Assembly (NCBI GenBank): GCA_018268935.1
Contig: JAFDVS010000044.1
Coordinates: forward strand, 1-64,000
Length of the DNA stretch: 64,000 bases
Origin: Acidobacteriota bacterium
GTDB taxonomy: Bacteria > Acidobacteriota > Terriglobia > Bryobacterales > Bryobacteraceae
Direction: 5' to 3'
Part shown: piece after piece, positions 25,947-36,938 of the stretch
Position numbering within the stretch: position 1 is the first letter of the stretch
Layout of the letters: each line of letters opens with the position of its first letter
Position numbers and translations under genes: made by a program
Notes under the pieces: generated by a model
The model's database searches: none
Told to the model about the DNA's origin: nothing
What the model saw: only the letters and a program-made list of their open reading frames with translations

Positions 25947-26885
25947 CTAAGTAAGTGGAGTTTTCTCCCAATTCCCCATTTCTTTATAGGTAGCTTCCCC
26001 GACCTCGGCCGTTGTCGCGTGGATTCGCACCGTATCGTGCAGTTCAATCGCGTATCCGCCGGCCAGCGTAACCGCCACGGGGATGTGTTCCCTTGCCGCC
26101 AGCTCAAAGACGATGCGGTCGCGTTCCCGCAGCCCGTCAAACGTCAGGTTGAGCCCGCCCAGTTGGTCCTGGCAGTAGGGATCCGCGCCGGCCACGTAGA
26201 AGATGATGTCGGGGCGAAAACCGGGTATCGCGATGTTGATGGCCTCCGACAGGCGCCGGATGTACTCGGAGTCTCCGGCATTGTCCTCCATATGGATATC
26301 GATGCTGGAGGGAGGCTTCTCCTCCGGATAGTTGTCGCGCTGATGGATGGACAAGGTGAACACAGTCGAATCATTGGCGAAAATCGCGGCGGTTCCGTTG
26401 CCGTGGTGCACATCGGTATCGATCACCATCGCGCGGGGGGCAAGATTTTCCCGCTGCATCTTGCGCACGGCGATCGCTACATCGTGAATCGCGCAGAAAC
26501 CTTCCCCATGATTGGGGAATGCATGGTGAAAGCCGCCACCAATATTGAAGCCGATGCCGTGCTGTAGCGCCAGCCTTGCGGCGAGTATCGTCCCCCCCGC
26601 GGCAAGCCAGAAGGCGCGCACCACCTGCTGGCTGTAGGGGATCTCCAAACGCATGATGTCGGCGTAGGTGATGGTGCCGTACTTCAACTTACGGATCCAT
26701 TCCTGTGTATGGACCAGGGCCACATCCTCATCGGCCGCCGGTTCCGGCACATGCACTTCCTCCGGCGTGAGAATGCCCTTGTCCATGAGCGCCTGGCGCA
26801 CCAGTTTGTACTTCACGGTTGGAAAGACGTGATCGCCGAACTGGAGATCGTACAGGTCGTGATAGACAAACGCTGTCTGCGACAT
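25947..26885 (-). CDS. Histone deacetylase-superfamily protein
   Basis: Encodes 312 residues from the ATG at 26885, placed 4 nt after the phosphate acetyltransferase stop; the longer frame has no supporting signal. The zinc-hydrolase core is clear: [33 protein letters not shown] and [15 protein letters not shown], which together hold the His-His dyad and the metal-binding Asp/His/Asp set. Bacterial relatives include acetoin-utilisation protein AcuC and acetylpolyamine amidohydrolase. The tight linkage to phosphate acetyltransferase suggests acetyl metabolism or protein deacetylation. The substrate cannot be decided from sequence. Confidence 0.88.
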   Translation of the reverse strand: MSQTAFVYHDLYDLQFGDHVFPTVKYKLVRQALMDKGILTPEEVHVPEPAADEDVALVHTQEWIRKLKYGTITYADIMRLEIPYSQQVVRAFWLAAGGTILAARLALQHGIGFNIGGGFHHAFPNHGEGFCAIHDVAIAVRKMQRENLAPRAMVIDTDVHHGNGTAAIFANDSTVFTLSIHQRDNYPEEKPPSSIDIHMEDNAGDSEYIRRLSEAINIAIPGFRPDIIFYVAGADPYCQDQLGGLNLTFDGLRERDRIVFELAAREHIPVAVTLAGGYAIELHDTVRIHATTAEVGEATYKEMGNWEKTPLT

Positions 26886-26889
26886 AAGA

Positions 26890-27882
26890 TTAGGTTGCTT
26901 GCAGGGCGGTGATGATGGCGACGGAGTAAATATCTTCCTCCGAACATCCACGGGACAAGTCGTTGGCCGGCTTGGCGAGCCCCTGCAGGAACGGACCAAT
27001 CGCCGCTGCGCCACCCAACCGCTCCACCAGTTTGTAAGCAATGTTGGCGCTCATCAGATTGGGGAAGATGAGCGTATTGGCGTGTCCGGCCACGGTGGAG
27101 CCTGGCGCCTTACCGCGGCCGATGGCTTCGACGATCGCTGCGTCGGCTTGCAATTCGCCATCCGCGTGCAAATCAGGCGCTCGCTCGCGCAGGATACGCA
27201 TCGCTTCCACCACTGCGTCCACGCTCTCGCCCTTGCCGCTGCCCTTCGTCGAATAGCAGAGCAAGGCGACGGTGGGCTCGGCGTCCAGCAACGCGCGCGT
27301 GCTCTTCGCCGTGGCGATGGCGATCTCGGCAAGTTCCACCGGCGACGGTTCAATCACCACCGCGCAGTCGGCGAACGACAGCATTCCGTTCACGCCGTAG
27401 GAGGCATCGGGCACGGCCATAAGGAACACGCTCGAAACGGTCTTCACGCCTTGCATCGAGCCAATGCAATGGAGCGCGGCGCGAACCGTTTCCGCAGTCG
27501 TGTTGGCGGCACCGCCGACAAAGCCATCCGCATCTCCGGCCGACACCATCAAAGCCGAAAAATAGAGCGGCCGCGGCGCGATAGTGGCGGCTTCCATCTG
27601 CGTCATGCCCTTGGCGCGGCGGCGTTCGTGATAGAGGCGCGTGTAGTCCTGCAGTTTCGGGCTCGTGGCGGGCTCGATAAAAGTCACCCCCGCGGGCGGG
27701 TTGGCCGGGGGCGCACCGATCAGAATGGGCTCAACCAGGGAATCAGCGGCAAGGCGGCGGGCAGCGCCGATAACACGGGCGTCCGTTCCTTCCGGGAACA
27801 CAATGCGTTTCTTCGGACGCATGGCACGGACACGCTCTTTCTGGCGTTCCATGTATGCGATGGCGGTCTGCGGCAGAGACAT
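26890..27882 (-). CDS. pta: Phosphate acetyltransferase
   Basis: Encodes 330 residues from the ATG at 27882 (MSLPQTAIAYM), which gives the normal length for a short, catalytic-domain-only Pta. Family blocks are KKRIVFPEGTDARVI, GFVGGAANTTAETVRAAL, STKGSGKGESVD, ANTLIFPNLMSANIAYKL and LSRGCSEEDI. The enzyme interconverts acetyl-CoA and acetyl phosphate. Acetate kinase is not in the window; the next gene downstream is the HDAC-like deacetylase 4 nt away. A phosphate butyryltransferase is the alternative, but the SRGCSEEDI ending favours Pta. Confidence 0.9.
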   Translation of the reverse strand: MSLPQTAIAYMERQKERVRAMRPKKRIVFPEGTDARVIGAARRLAADSLVEPILIGAPPANPPAGVTFIEPATSPKLQDYTRLYHERRRAKGMTQMEAATIAPRPLYFSALMVSAGDADGFVGGAANTTAETVRAALHCIGSMQGVKTVSSVFLMAVPDASYGVNGMLSFADCAVVIEPSPVELAEIAIATAKSTRALLDAEPTVALLCYSTKGSGKGESVDAVVEAMRILRERAPDLHADGELQADAAIVEAIGRGKAPGSTVAGHANTLIFPNLMSANIAYKLVERLGGAAAIGPFLQGLAKPANDLSRGCSEEDIYSVAIITALQAT

Positions 27883-27940
27883 AAGGATTCGCTTGTATTG
27901 TAGCGCCCCCGTGCATCCCTTCCCGCGTTGAGCATGCGGC

Positions 27941-27969
27941 TTGACATACCCAGACTCGGCGCACAAAAT
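27941..27969 (+). promoter_or_regulatory. Predicted sigma70-type promoter
   Basis: TTGACA (27941-27946), 17-nt spacer, CAAAAT (27964-27969), about 48 nt before the GTG start of the HExxH protein gene. The -35 is a perfect match; the -10 matches at 4 of 6. Confidence 0.5.
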
Positions 27970-28016
27970 GTTCCCAGGGCTGCTGATGCGGGCGATGACA
28001 GAAAGGTAGCGTTCTT

Positions 28017-30097
<2,081 letters not shown>

Positions 30098-30150
30098 TTG
30101 GGAAGGGCAGCACCAATCGCAAAATCTCTCTCTGAGGAGTGAAGACGGCA

Positions 30151-30264
30151 ATGACTGAGGAAACGGTAAAAATCATCAGCGGAGTACTGGCACTCGTGCT
30201 GGTGGCAATCATCTTCATGCGGCGGAAGTCGAAGAAAAAGACCGACGCCGCGGATGATTTTTAG
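30151..30264 (+). CDS. Single-helix small membrane protein (37 residues)
   Basis: A short frame with a GAGGAG ribosome site 11 nt before ATG 30151. The translation is one hydrophobic helix (VLALVLVAIIF preceded by IISG), then a basic and acidic cytosolic tail (RRKSKKK then DAADDF). The positive residues after the helix put its N-terminus outside. It lies between malate dehydrogenase (53 nt) and the SET gene (14 nt) on the same strand. I recognise no family. Support is the ribosome site, the stop position and the clean helix; a chance frame cannot be excluded. Confidence 0.5.
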   Translation: MTEETVKIISGVLALVLVAIIFMRRKSKKKTDAADDF

Positions 30265-30278
30265 ACCCAATTGAGCGT

Positions 30279-30767
30279 ATGGCGAAACAGGGCAAAAAAA
30301 CCCTCGCCGCCGCGCACGATGACCCCGCCGGTAACGGCGATCCACAGCTGAACGAAAAATATACCTGCTTCCAGCTGAAACTAGCTCCCTCGGCGATCCA
30401 TCGCTGGGGGATCTATGCTCTGGAGCGGATTCCGCCGCGGCGCAAGGTGATCGAATATACCGGCGAGAAAATCAGCCGGCGCGAAACCAAGCGGCGCGAC
30501 GCGCGGAAGTTGCATTATCTGTTCACGCTGGACAATTACTGGACAATCGACGGGGCAGTCGGTGGCAGCGGCGCCGAGTTCATCAATCATTCGTGTGAAC
30601 CCAATGTCAGGGCGGTGATCCTGAAGGGGCACATCCTCTATTTCAGTAAACGCTGGATAGAAAAGGGAGAGGAGTTGACCATCGACTACCATTTCCCTAA
30701 AGATGTGGAACGGGTGGAATGCAAGTGCGGCACCAAGGAGTGCCGCGGCACAATCAATGTGAAGTAG
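30279..30767 (+). CDS. SET-domain protein lysine methyltransferase
   Basis: Encodes 162 residues. The whole SET core is present: HRWGIYALERIP (SAM-binding start), VIEYTGEKI, FINHSCEPN (103-109), and the catalytic Tyr137 in ELTIDYHF. A post-SET zinc site is formed by Cys148, Cys150 and Cys155 (CKCGTKECRG), with Cys105 of NHSC completing it. The N-terminal 25 residues are Lys/Ala-rich and probably disordered. SET enzymes transfer methyl from SAM to protein lysines; bacterial targets are poorly known and include ribosomal and nucleoid-like proteins. The 3' end overlaps the convergent kinase gene by 14 nt. Confidence 0.88.
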   Translation: MAKQGKKTLAAAHDDPAGNGDPQLNEKYTCFQLKLAPSAIHRWGIYALERIPPRRKVIEYTGEKISRRETKRRDARKLHYLFTLDNYWTIDGAVGGSGAEFINHSCEPNVRAVILKGHILYFSKRWIEKGEELTIDYHFPKDVERVECKCGTKECRGTINVK

Positions 30768-33195
30768 AGGCGCGGAGCTGTTGGACTTCCTTCTGCAGTT
30801 CCGCCACCGCTTCGTCGTCCTTCAGTTGTTTCTGCACTTCAATCTCAAGCGTCAGGAAGCGGTGAATTTCGAAGAGGTGCCGTTGGCGGTCACGGCCCTT
30901 CATCGCCTGGGCGCGGTGGAAGTCGACGGCCTCTTTGTAACGCTTCACTAACTCTTCTTTCATTCCGGGCGTGGGCATCTTCCGCACCGAGGCTTCGTTC
31001 TGAGCCACGATGCGATGATAAGCCGCCTCCGCGGCCGCATCGTTCTTGAGTGCGGTGTAGAGCAGCGCTTCGGTGCGCATGGCGGAATTGCGATGCGCCA
31101 CCGTCATAGTGGATGTGGAATCGATCTTTTCCGCCTGCGCGATGGCCTGTAGCGATCCCTCCACGTGCGGTTTGGACTGGTCGGCTAATCCGGCTTCGAT
31201 GAGGGCTTTCGCCAGTTGCTCATGCGCCGCGGAAAGATCGTAGTAACACAAGACGCTATTCTTGTCCTTCTGCAGATTGTCCATCGAGATGGCCAACTGG
31301 CGCCGATGGTGTGCGATCGCCCGCTCATATTGCTTTCTGGCGAGGTAGGCACGGCCCACCATGGACTCCAGCACGAATTCATCCCGATCGCCAGTGGCTT
31401 CTTTGCGGGCTCGCATTCTCGCCAGCAGAGGCCGGGCCTGCTCTAAGGTAGCAATCGCCAGGTCGTGCTGCCCCGTCTTAAGGTAGAAGCCACCCAGTTG
31501 AGAAATACTAACGTGCCGGCTGCGTATCACCGTGTAATCATCGGGCGATTGTTTCACCAACGCAGCCGTGAGTTCGTATGCCTTGCGATAGTAGATCAAC
31601 GCATCAGTGTCGTTCCCCAATTGCTTATCCAACTCGGCAAGTTTGCCGTAGAAGGCGAGCAGAATGCGCTCAGCCTTATCGCCTCCAAGCGCCACCGACT
31701 GCTCCGCGGCGGCAAGCGCATCCAGGTAGTACTGGCGAGTGGCGCCAAAGTTGCCATCCAGATGAGTGATGTCCCCCATGCCAGCCAACGCTTTCGCCTT
31801 GGTGTAGAGGATCTTCGCATTGGGCCCGTTCCGCGTTAGTACGGAATTGCACACATCCAAAGCGCGCAAGTAGCTGACGCGAGCACCAGCCGAGTCACCC
31901 AGACTATGCTTGTTCCGCGAGCGCTGTATGCTGCCTAAAACGGCATACGACTTGGCCAAATCGTCGGCAAGGTCCACATCATCACCGCGCTCACGTGACA
32001 GGATTTCCAGATACTGATGTGCCATCGCCACCAGTTTCTTGCGCGCATTCGTCGACCCGGGCAAAGGAGAAATCTCATGTTCAATCTCGAACAGAAATTT
32101 TCCGGCGAGTTGGCGCAAGTCTTCAAAACGCTCCTTGGCTCTCGCTGCGTTAGCCTGAGCAATACGTGCCTGGCGTACGGTTGTGACGATGCCGCCGGTT
32201 AAACTGGCCAGGAACAAACCAACGGCAACGGCGGCATACGTATGCCGCTTGAGAAACTTGGAAGCGCGATACCCGGCCGTGGCGGCCCGTGCCGAAACAG
32301 GCATGCCTTCCAGGTAGCGGCGAATGTCCTCACCCAATTGCTCCGCCGAACCGTAGCGCCGCTCCGGCTCTTTGCGCATGGCCATCAGCACAATGTTGTC
32401 CAGGTCCCCGGCGAGTTCCTTCTTCACCGGAGTAATCACGGTGCTTGGCTTGCGCGGCTCCTGCTCGCACACCACGCGCATAAATTCAGGCAGCCCGCCC
32501 TCATTTTGATGGAACGGCAATCGGCCGGTGAGCAACTGGTACAGCACCACGCCCAGGGTATAGATGTCGGAAGCAACACCAATCGCGTCGCCCCGCATCT
32601 GCTCCGGGCTCGCATACTCCGGAGTCATCGCGTGCAGTCCGGTCTGCGTCAACGCCGCATCGGCTTGCAGAAACTGCGGAAATAGCGCCTTGGCGATGCC
32701 GAAATCGAGCAATTTGACCACGCCTTCAGGCGAAACCAGAATATTGCCCGGCTTCAGATCCCGATGCACCACCAGCCGCTGATGCGCGTATTGCACCGCC
32801 GAACAAACACTCATGAACAACTTCAGCTTCTGGGGAAGCGTGAGCTGTTGATCCTCGCAGTAGCGATCCAGCGGGAGTCCGCCGCTGATGTACTCCATCA
32901 CAAAGTACGGCTCGCCGGCGTCCGTGGTGCCGCCGTCAATCAATCGCGCGATGTTAGGGTGCTCCAGCGAAGCCAGAATCTGACGCTCCTGCCGGAAGCG
33001 CCGCAGCATCTCCTCGCTCTGCACGCTGTTCTGCAGAATCTTGATTGCGACATGCTTGTGAAACTCGTTGTCGGATCGCGTGCCGAGGTAGACAACTCCC
33101 ATTCCTCCGCGTCCAATGATGCGTTCCAGCCGGTAAGGCCCTACATAGCGTGGCGGGGGCGCAGATTCACTGCTAGCGTACGGCTCCTGATACAT
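30754..33195 (-). CDS. Membrane Ser/Thr protein kinase with TPR-like extracytoplasmic region
   Basis: Encodes 813 residues. Kinase motifs: glycine loop IGRGGMGVVYLG (27-38), Lys52, HRD 144-146 and DFG 164-166, then PEYASPEQM. A membrane helix lies at about 319-340. The rest (340-813) is helical and TPR-like, opening with a block FLFEIEHEISPLPGS that recurs in the second kinase of this window. This is a PknB-type eukaryote-like kinase as found in large numbers in Acidobacteria and Planctomycetes. It is divergent from the amidohydrolase gene and convergent with the SET gene. The substrate and signal are unknown. Confidence 0.9.
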   Translation of the reverse strand: MYQEPYASSESAPPPRYVGPYRLERIIGRGGMGVVYLGTRSDNEFHKHVAIKILQNSVQSEEMLRRFRQERQILASLEHPNIARLIDGGTTDAGEPYFVMEYISGGLPLDRYCEDQQLTLPQKLKLFMSVCSAVQYAHQRLVVHRDLKPGNILVSPEGVVKLLDFGIAKALFPQFLQADAALTQTGLHAMTPEYASPEQMRGDAIGVASDIYTLGVVLYQLLTGRLPFHQNEGGLPEFMRVVCEQEPRKPSTVITPVKKELAGDLDNIVLMAMRKEPERRYGSAEQLGEDIRRYLEGMPVSARAATAGYRASKFLKRHTYAAVAVGLFLASLTGGIVTTVRQARIAQANAARAKERFEDLRQLAGKFLFEIEHEISPLPGSTNARKKLVAMAHQYLEILSRERGDDVDLADDLAKSYAVLGSIQRSRNKHSLGDSAGARVSYLRALDVCNSVLTRNGPNAKILYTKAKALAGMGDITHLDGNFGATRQYYLDALAAAEQSVALGGDKAERILLAFYGKLAELDKQLGNDTDALIYYRKAYELTAALVKQSPDDYTVIRSRHVSISQLGGFYLKTGQHDLAIATLEQARPLLARMRARKEATGDRDEFVLESMVGRAYLARKQYERAIAHHRRQLAISMDNLQKDKNSVLCYYDLSAAHEQLAKALIEAGLADQSKPHVEGSLQAIAQAEKIDSTSTMTVAHRNSAMRTEALLYTALKNDAAAEAAYHRIVAQNEASVRKMPTPGMKEELVKRYKEAVDFHRAQAMKGRDRQRHLFEIHRFLTLEIEVQKQLKDDEAVAELQKEVQQLRASTSH

Positions 33196-33246
33196 GGCTT
33201 CCCTCTTCTCTATCGACGGGCGGTGGTGATATCGTTAGTGTTTCCT

Positions 33247-34470
33247 ATGCTATCTCTCCTTGGATTGCTTTTGTTGGCCCTACCCGCGACATGCCAGACG
33301 TACGACATCCTTTTGAAAGGCGGCCACGTGCTGGACCCGGCCAATCAGATCGACGCTGTCCGCGACGTGGCCATCCGCGGAAACACCATTGCCCGCGTGG
33401 CGGCGAACATTCCGGAGTCTGAGGCGCGCAAAACAATCCGCGTGGATGGGCGCTATGTGACACCAGGTTTGATTGACCTGCATTTTCACTCCTACGGCTA
33501 CAGCGGCGCCATCTTCCCTGACGACACGGCGTTGCTGGCCGGCACCACCACGGTTGTTGACGCGGGAGGGCCCGGCTATCGCACCTACCTCGATTTCAAG
33601 AAGAAGATCGTCCAACGCACCCGCACTCGTGTGCTCGCGCTGATCAACATCGCCGGTGGCGGCATGGTGGGCTCTGCGTCGGAAGATAACGTCGCCGACA
33701 TGCTTCCCGACAAGACCGCGGAAGTCATCAAGGCCAATCGCGACGTGATTGTGGGCATCAAGGTGGCGCACTTCGGCAAACCGGGCTGGGACGCGCTGAA
33801 GCGGGCCATCGAGGCCGGGCGACTGGCCGGTGTGCCCGTCATGGTGGACGACAAAATCTTCACCAACAGCGAACGAACCTCGCGGGAGAAGCTGCTCGAC
33901 GTAATGCGCCCCGGTGACATGCACACCCACATGTATAACGACCGCCAGGTGGAAGTGGTGAGCCGCTTTAACGGCAAGGTGCAGGAATACGCCATCGAAG
34001 CGCGCCGCCGCGGTGTTCTGTTCGATCTCGGCCATGGCGGCGGAAGCTTCCTCTGGACCGTGGCCATGCCCGCCGCCAAACAGGGCTTCTACCCCGACAC
34101 CATCAGTACCGACCTGCACTCGTCCAGCATCATGATGCAGCAAAGCGACATGCCCAATTGCATGTCGAAGATGATGCTGCTCGGCATGAAGTTTGAGGAT
34201 GCGGTCATGAAATCCACCATGATGCCGGCCAAGGTGATCGGCCGGTTGCCCGAGATCGGCACGCTCGGCGAAGGCAAAGTGGCCGATATCGCCGTGCTGA
34301 CCATCCGCGACGGCACGTTCGCTTTCAAGGACGCCTGGGGTAAGAAAATGTTTGGAACAAAGAAAGTCGAAAATGTTTTGACCATCCGCGATGGCAAACT
34401 GGTCTACGACGCGGAAGGACGCGGATTCCCCGAATGGACCAAGGCCGGCGCCTACGAGGTGATCCCGTGA
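33247..34470 (+). CDS. Secreted amidohydrolase (deacetylase/dihydroorotase-like), copy 1
   Basis: Encodes 407 residues from ATG 33247, directly followed by a signal peptide (LLGLLLLALPATCQ). All metal-site elements are present: HxH in DLHFHSYG, the carbamylated-lysine site VGIKVAHF, His in DMHTHMY, His in LGHGGG, and Asp in ISTDLHSS. The pattern is that of the amidohydrolase/deacetylase metallohydrolase group (D-glutamate deacetylase or dihydroorotase-like proteins). Its stop overlaps the next gene start by 4 nt (GTGA), and the next gene is a paralog. Secretion to the periplasm suggests scavenging of an N-acylated compound. Confidence 0.85.
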   Translation: MLSLLGLLLLALPATCQTYDILLKGGHVLDPANQIDAVRDVAIRGNTIARVAANIPESEARKTIRVDGRYVTPGLIDLHFHSYGYSGAIFPDDTALLAGTTTVVDAGGPGYRTYLDFKKKIVQRTRTRVLALINIAGGGMVGSASEDNVADMLPDKTAEVIKANRDVIVGIKVAHFGKPGWDALKRAIEAGRLAGVPVMVDDKIFTNSERTSREKLLDVMRPGDMHTHMYNDRQVEVVSRFNGKVQEYAIEARRRGVLFDLGHGGGSFLWTVAMPAAKQGFYPDTISTDLHSSSIMMQQSDMPNCMSKMMLLGMKFEDAVMKSTMMPAKVIGRLPEIGTLGEGKVADIAVLTIRDGTFAFKDAWGKKMFGTKKVENVLTIRDGKLVYDAEGRGFPEWTKAGAYEVIP

Positions 34471-35687
34471 CGAAGACACTGCTACTGATGGGACTCGCCT
34501 GTTGCGCCGCCGCGCAGGCCCAGATTTACGACATTCTGATCAAGAACGGGCAGGTCATCGATCCCGCCAACGGGCGCAACTCGCGCATGGATATCGCCAT
34601 CGTCGGTTCGAAGATCGTCAAAGTGGCGAAGGACCTTCCTGCCTCGAAAGCGCGCACGGTGGTGGAGGCCGGCGAATACGTGGTCACCCCCGGCCTCATC
34701 GACCTGCACGTCCATTTCGATGCGCACGGCGCCTGGCTCAATCTCAATCCCGATCACAATGCCCTGCGCTTCGGCGTGACCACGGCCGTGGATGCGGGTA
34801 GTTCCGGCGCCGACAATTTCGAGGCGTTTCGTAAGCGTGTCATTGACGATGCTGACACGCGTGTGCTCGCGTTCCTCAACATTGTCTCCGGCGGCATGTA
34901 CGGCGCGGAGGTGGAGAACGATCCGAAACAGATGAACGTCGCCAAGGCTGTCGCCATGGTGAAGAAGCATCGCGATGTGATCGTGGGTATCAAGACCGCG
35001 CACTACCGGCCCGCCGATTGGATCGCCGTCGATAACGCGGTGAAAGCCGCCACCGAATCCGGCACAGTGACGATGGTCGACTTCTTCCCCCAACCTGGAC
35101 GTGAGTATCCGGAGTTGCTGGCCAAACACATGCGGCCCGGCGATATCCACACGCATTTCTACGGCCGGCTGATTCCACAGTTGGATCAGAACAAGAAGGT
35201 GCAGCCCTACATGTTGGAAGCACGCAAGCGCGGGATTCTGTTTGATGTCGGCCACGGCGCCGGCGCCTTCTGGTTCCGCATCGCCGCACCCATGATCGCG
35301 CAGGGTTTTCTGCCCGACACCATCTCCACTGATTTGCACAAGAACAGCGTGATGCTTCCCAATGCCACCATGCCCAACGTGATGTCGAAACTGATGAACC
35401 TGGGAATGACGCTGGAGCAAGTAGTGGAGCGCAGCACACTGGCCCCGGCCAAAGCGATTGGGCGGAAGGAACTCGGGACGCTGAGTGAAGGGGCGGTGGC
35501 TGATGTGGCGCTGTTCATGGTGGAGCGTGGCACGTTTGCCTTCCTCGATTCGGGACATGGCAAGCTCACCGGCGACAAGCGCCTGCGCTGCGCGATGACC
35601 GTACGCAACGGCAAGATCGTTTGGGATGAGGATGGACTGAGCACCACCGACATCTCCCGCGCCGGCCCTTACAGTAACTTCAAATAG
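34467..35687 (+). CDS. Secreted amidohydrolase (deacetylase/dihydroorotase-like), copy 2
   Basis: Encodes 406 residues from a GTG at 34467, overlapping the upstream stop; a signal peptide (LLLMGLACCAAAQA) follows, which fixes the start. It is a clear paralog of the preceding gene, sharing the order KNGQVIDPANG, TPGLIDLHVHFD, VGIKTAHY, DIHTHFY, VGHGAGAF and ISTDLHKNSV. The metal-site residues are all kept. Local differences in the substrate loops (ALRFGVTTAVDAGSSG versus ALLAGTTTVVDAGG) suggest different specificity. The pair probably arose by tandem duplication. Confidence 0.85.
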   Translation: MTKTLLLMGLACCAAAQAQIYDILIKNGQVIDPANGRNSRMDIAIVGSKIVKVAKDLPASKARTVVEAGEYVVTPGLIDLHVHFDAHGAWLNLNPDHNALRFGVTTAVDAGSSGADNFEAFRKRVIDDADTRVLAFLNIVSGGMYGAEVENDPKQMNVAKAVAMVKKHRDVIVGIKTAHYRPADWIAVDNAVKAATESGTVTMVDFFPQPGREYPELLAKHMRPGDIHTHFYGRLIPQLDQNKKVQPYMLEARKRGILFDVGHGAGAFWFRIAAPMIAQGFLPDTISTDLHKNSVMLPNATMPNVMSKLMNLGMTLEQVVERSTLAPAKAIGRKELGTLSEGAVADVALFMVERGTFAFLDSGHGKLTGDKRLRCAMTVRNGKIVWDEDGLSTTDISRAGPYSNFK

Positions 35688-35696
35688 CAATCACCC

Positions 35697-36491
35697 ATGC
35701 GGATCGCGGCAGCCGATTGGAGCGTGCATCCGCGCAAGCGCTGGGTCTGCGAGTGTGTGGATGGTGTGGTGTCCGCGCCGCGGCAAGTGGCGGATGCGGC
35801 AGCGCTGCTTTCCGGAGATGGACCCGCGGTGGTGGGCTTCGATTTTCCCATCGGCATGCCGGCGGCGTATTGCCGTGCGGCCGGATTCTCGCATTTCTTC
35901 GAATGCCTTCGCGTCGATTGGACGCCGTCGAATCATCCGGCGCTTGCGCAACCGTTCTTCCCGCAGACGCCGAACCGGAAGATGGCGGAATTGGAGGCCG
36001 TGCTGGGGATCGCCAGGGGTGACTGGCTCCGCGAGTGTGATCGCCTCGCTGGAGCAGCGCCTATGTTCTGGACGCTCGGCGCAAAGCAAGTGGGCAAAGC
36101 CGCCATCAGCGGATGGAAAGAAGTGTTGCGCGCAAGGCCGGAGGTCTGGAAGATATGGCCCTTCGAAGCTGTGGATGTACGGCGCGATCAGTGGGTCGCC
36201 GAGATCTATCCGGCGTTGGGTTATCCGAAGAACTTCGGCAAGCGCAACCCTGCGCGGCGGCGCGAGTATGCCGGGGAATTGCTGGCACGTGCGGCGCAAC
36301 TGCAGTTGCGGCTGACTGCGGAGTGTGAAACGGCGGTGCAAGATGGCTTCGGTCCGCACCCGGATGGCGAAGATCCCTTCGATGCCTTCGTTGGGTTGGT
36401 GGGAATGGCAGAGAGCTTGGGCGATATTCCCTCTCGGGCGCCATTAGGAGATCAGTGCGAAGGCTGGATTCTGGGCTTGCCTGAATCTTGA
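35697..36491 (+). CDS. DUF429-like protein (predicted RNase H-fold)
   Basis: Encodes 264 residues starting 9 nt after the amidohydrolase stop. The start AAADWS, the block VVGFDFPIGMP with conserved acidic residue, the PFEAVDV-EIYPALGY segment and the ending GEDPFDAFVGLVGMAE resemble the DUF429 superfamily, thought to have a nuclease-like RNase H fold. Acidic residues in AADWS, GFDFP and GEDPFDAF are at the positions expected for metal coordination. Function is unknown. The end overlaps the antisense AAA/DUF4276 remnant by 40 nt. Confidence 0.6.
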   Translation: MRIAAADWSVHPRKRWVCECVDGVVSAPRQVADAAALLSGDGPAVVGFDFPIGMPAAYCRAAGFSHFFECLRVDWTPSNHPALAQPFFPQTPNRKMAELEAVLGIARGDWLRECDRLAGAAPMFWTLGAKQVGKAAISGWKEVLRARPEVWKIWPFEAVDVRRDQWVAEIYPALGYPKNFGKRNPARRREYAGELLARAAQLQLRLTAECETAVQDGFGPHPDGEDPFDAFVGLVGMAESLGDIPSRAPLGDQCEGWILGLPES

Positions 36492-36937
36492 GCGAGGCAC
36501 GTGAGAAGTCGTTCCGCATGCGGAGCACGCTCACGAACTTTTTCGGGATTGATCAAAGTGAGAATTTCGAAAGCGTGTCCACCTTTTGAATACGCACCCT
36601 TGTTGCAGTCTTTCGCTGCAGCCTTCAATCCGTCGAACAGATCGGGCTTTGGTATCTCTTCAACCCCAGGACGCGCGCTCAGGTCCTGTACCCGAAAGCA
36701 GGAGCCATAGTATTGCTGAAGGGCCTCTACGTCACAGTGAAACCACGGCTCCATTACTTGAGCCATGATCTGAATCGGCTCAACCAGATTGCGTGGCGTC
36801 GCCTGGAGGAGATACAGCATCGCAATAAGGTTGGATTTCCCGGCTCCACTAGGTCCGATCAAAACGTTGAGTGAAAGTAGCGGAATCTCGGGCGTCTCAG
36901 GTCCGAAGGAGAGCATGTTCCGAAGCTTGATGGACAT
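36452..36937 (-). pseudogene. AAA ATPase N-terminus fused in frame to a DUF4276 C-terminus (deletion scar)
   Basis: Encodes 161 residues from ATG 36937; a GTG eight codons earlier (36961) also opens the frame. Residues 1-54 are the N-terminus of an OLD/AAA_21-type ATPase: ISFGPETP-like strand, then Walker A GPSGAGKS (28-35) and LLQATPRNL. From residue about 58 on (QVMEPWFHCDVEALQQYYG, VEEIPKPDL, EKVRERAPHAERL) the sequence instead follows the C-terminal part of DUF4276 proteins. AAA and DUF4276 genes are common neighbours, so a deletion seems to have joined the two. No Walker B or sensor motif remains, so ATPase function is unlikely. It starts 1 nt after the methyltransferase stop. Confidence 0.6.
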
Positions 36938-36938
36938 A

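Noticed and set aside
33190..33246. Amidohydrolase starting at 32764
   Set aside because: The extra 161 codons are antisense to the kinase; the ATG at 33247 opens directly into a signal peptide.
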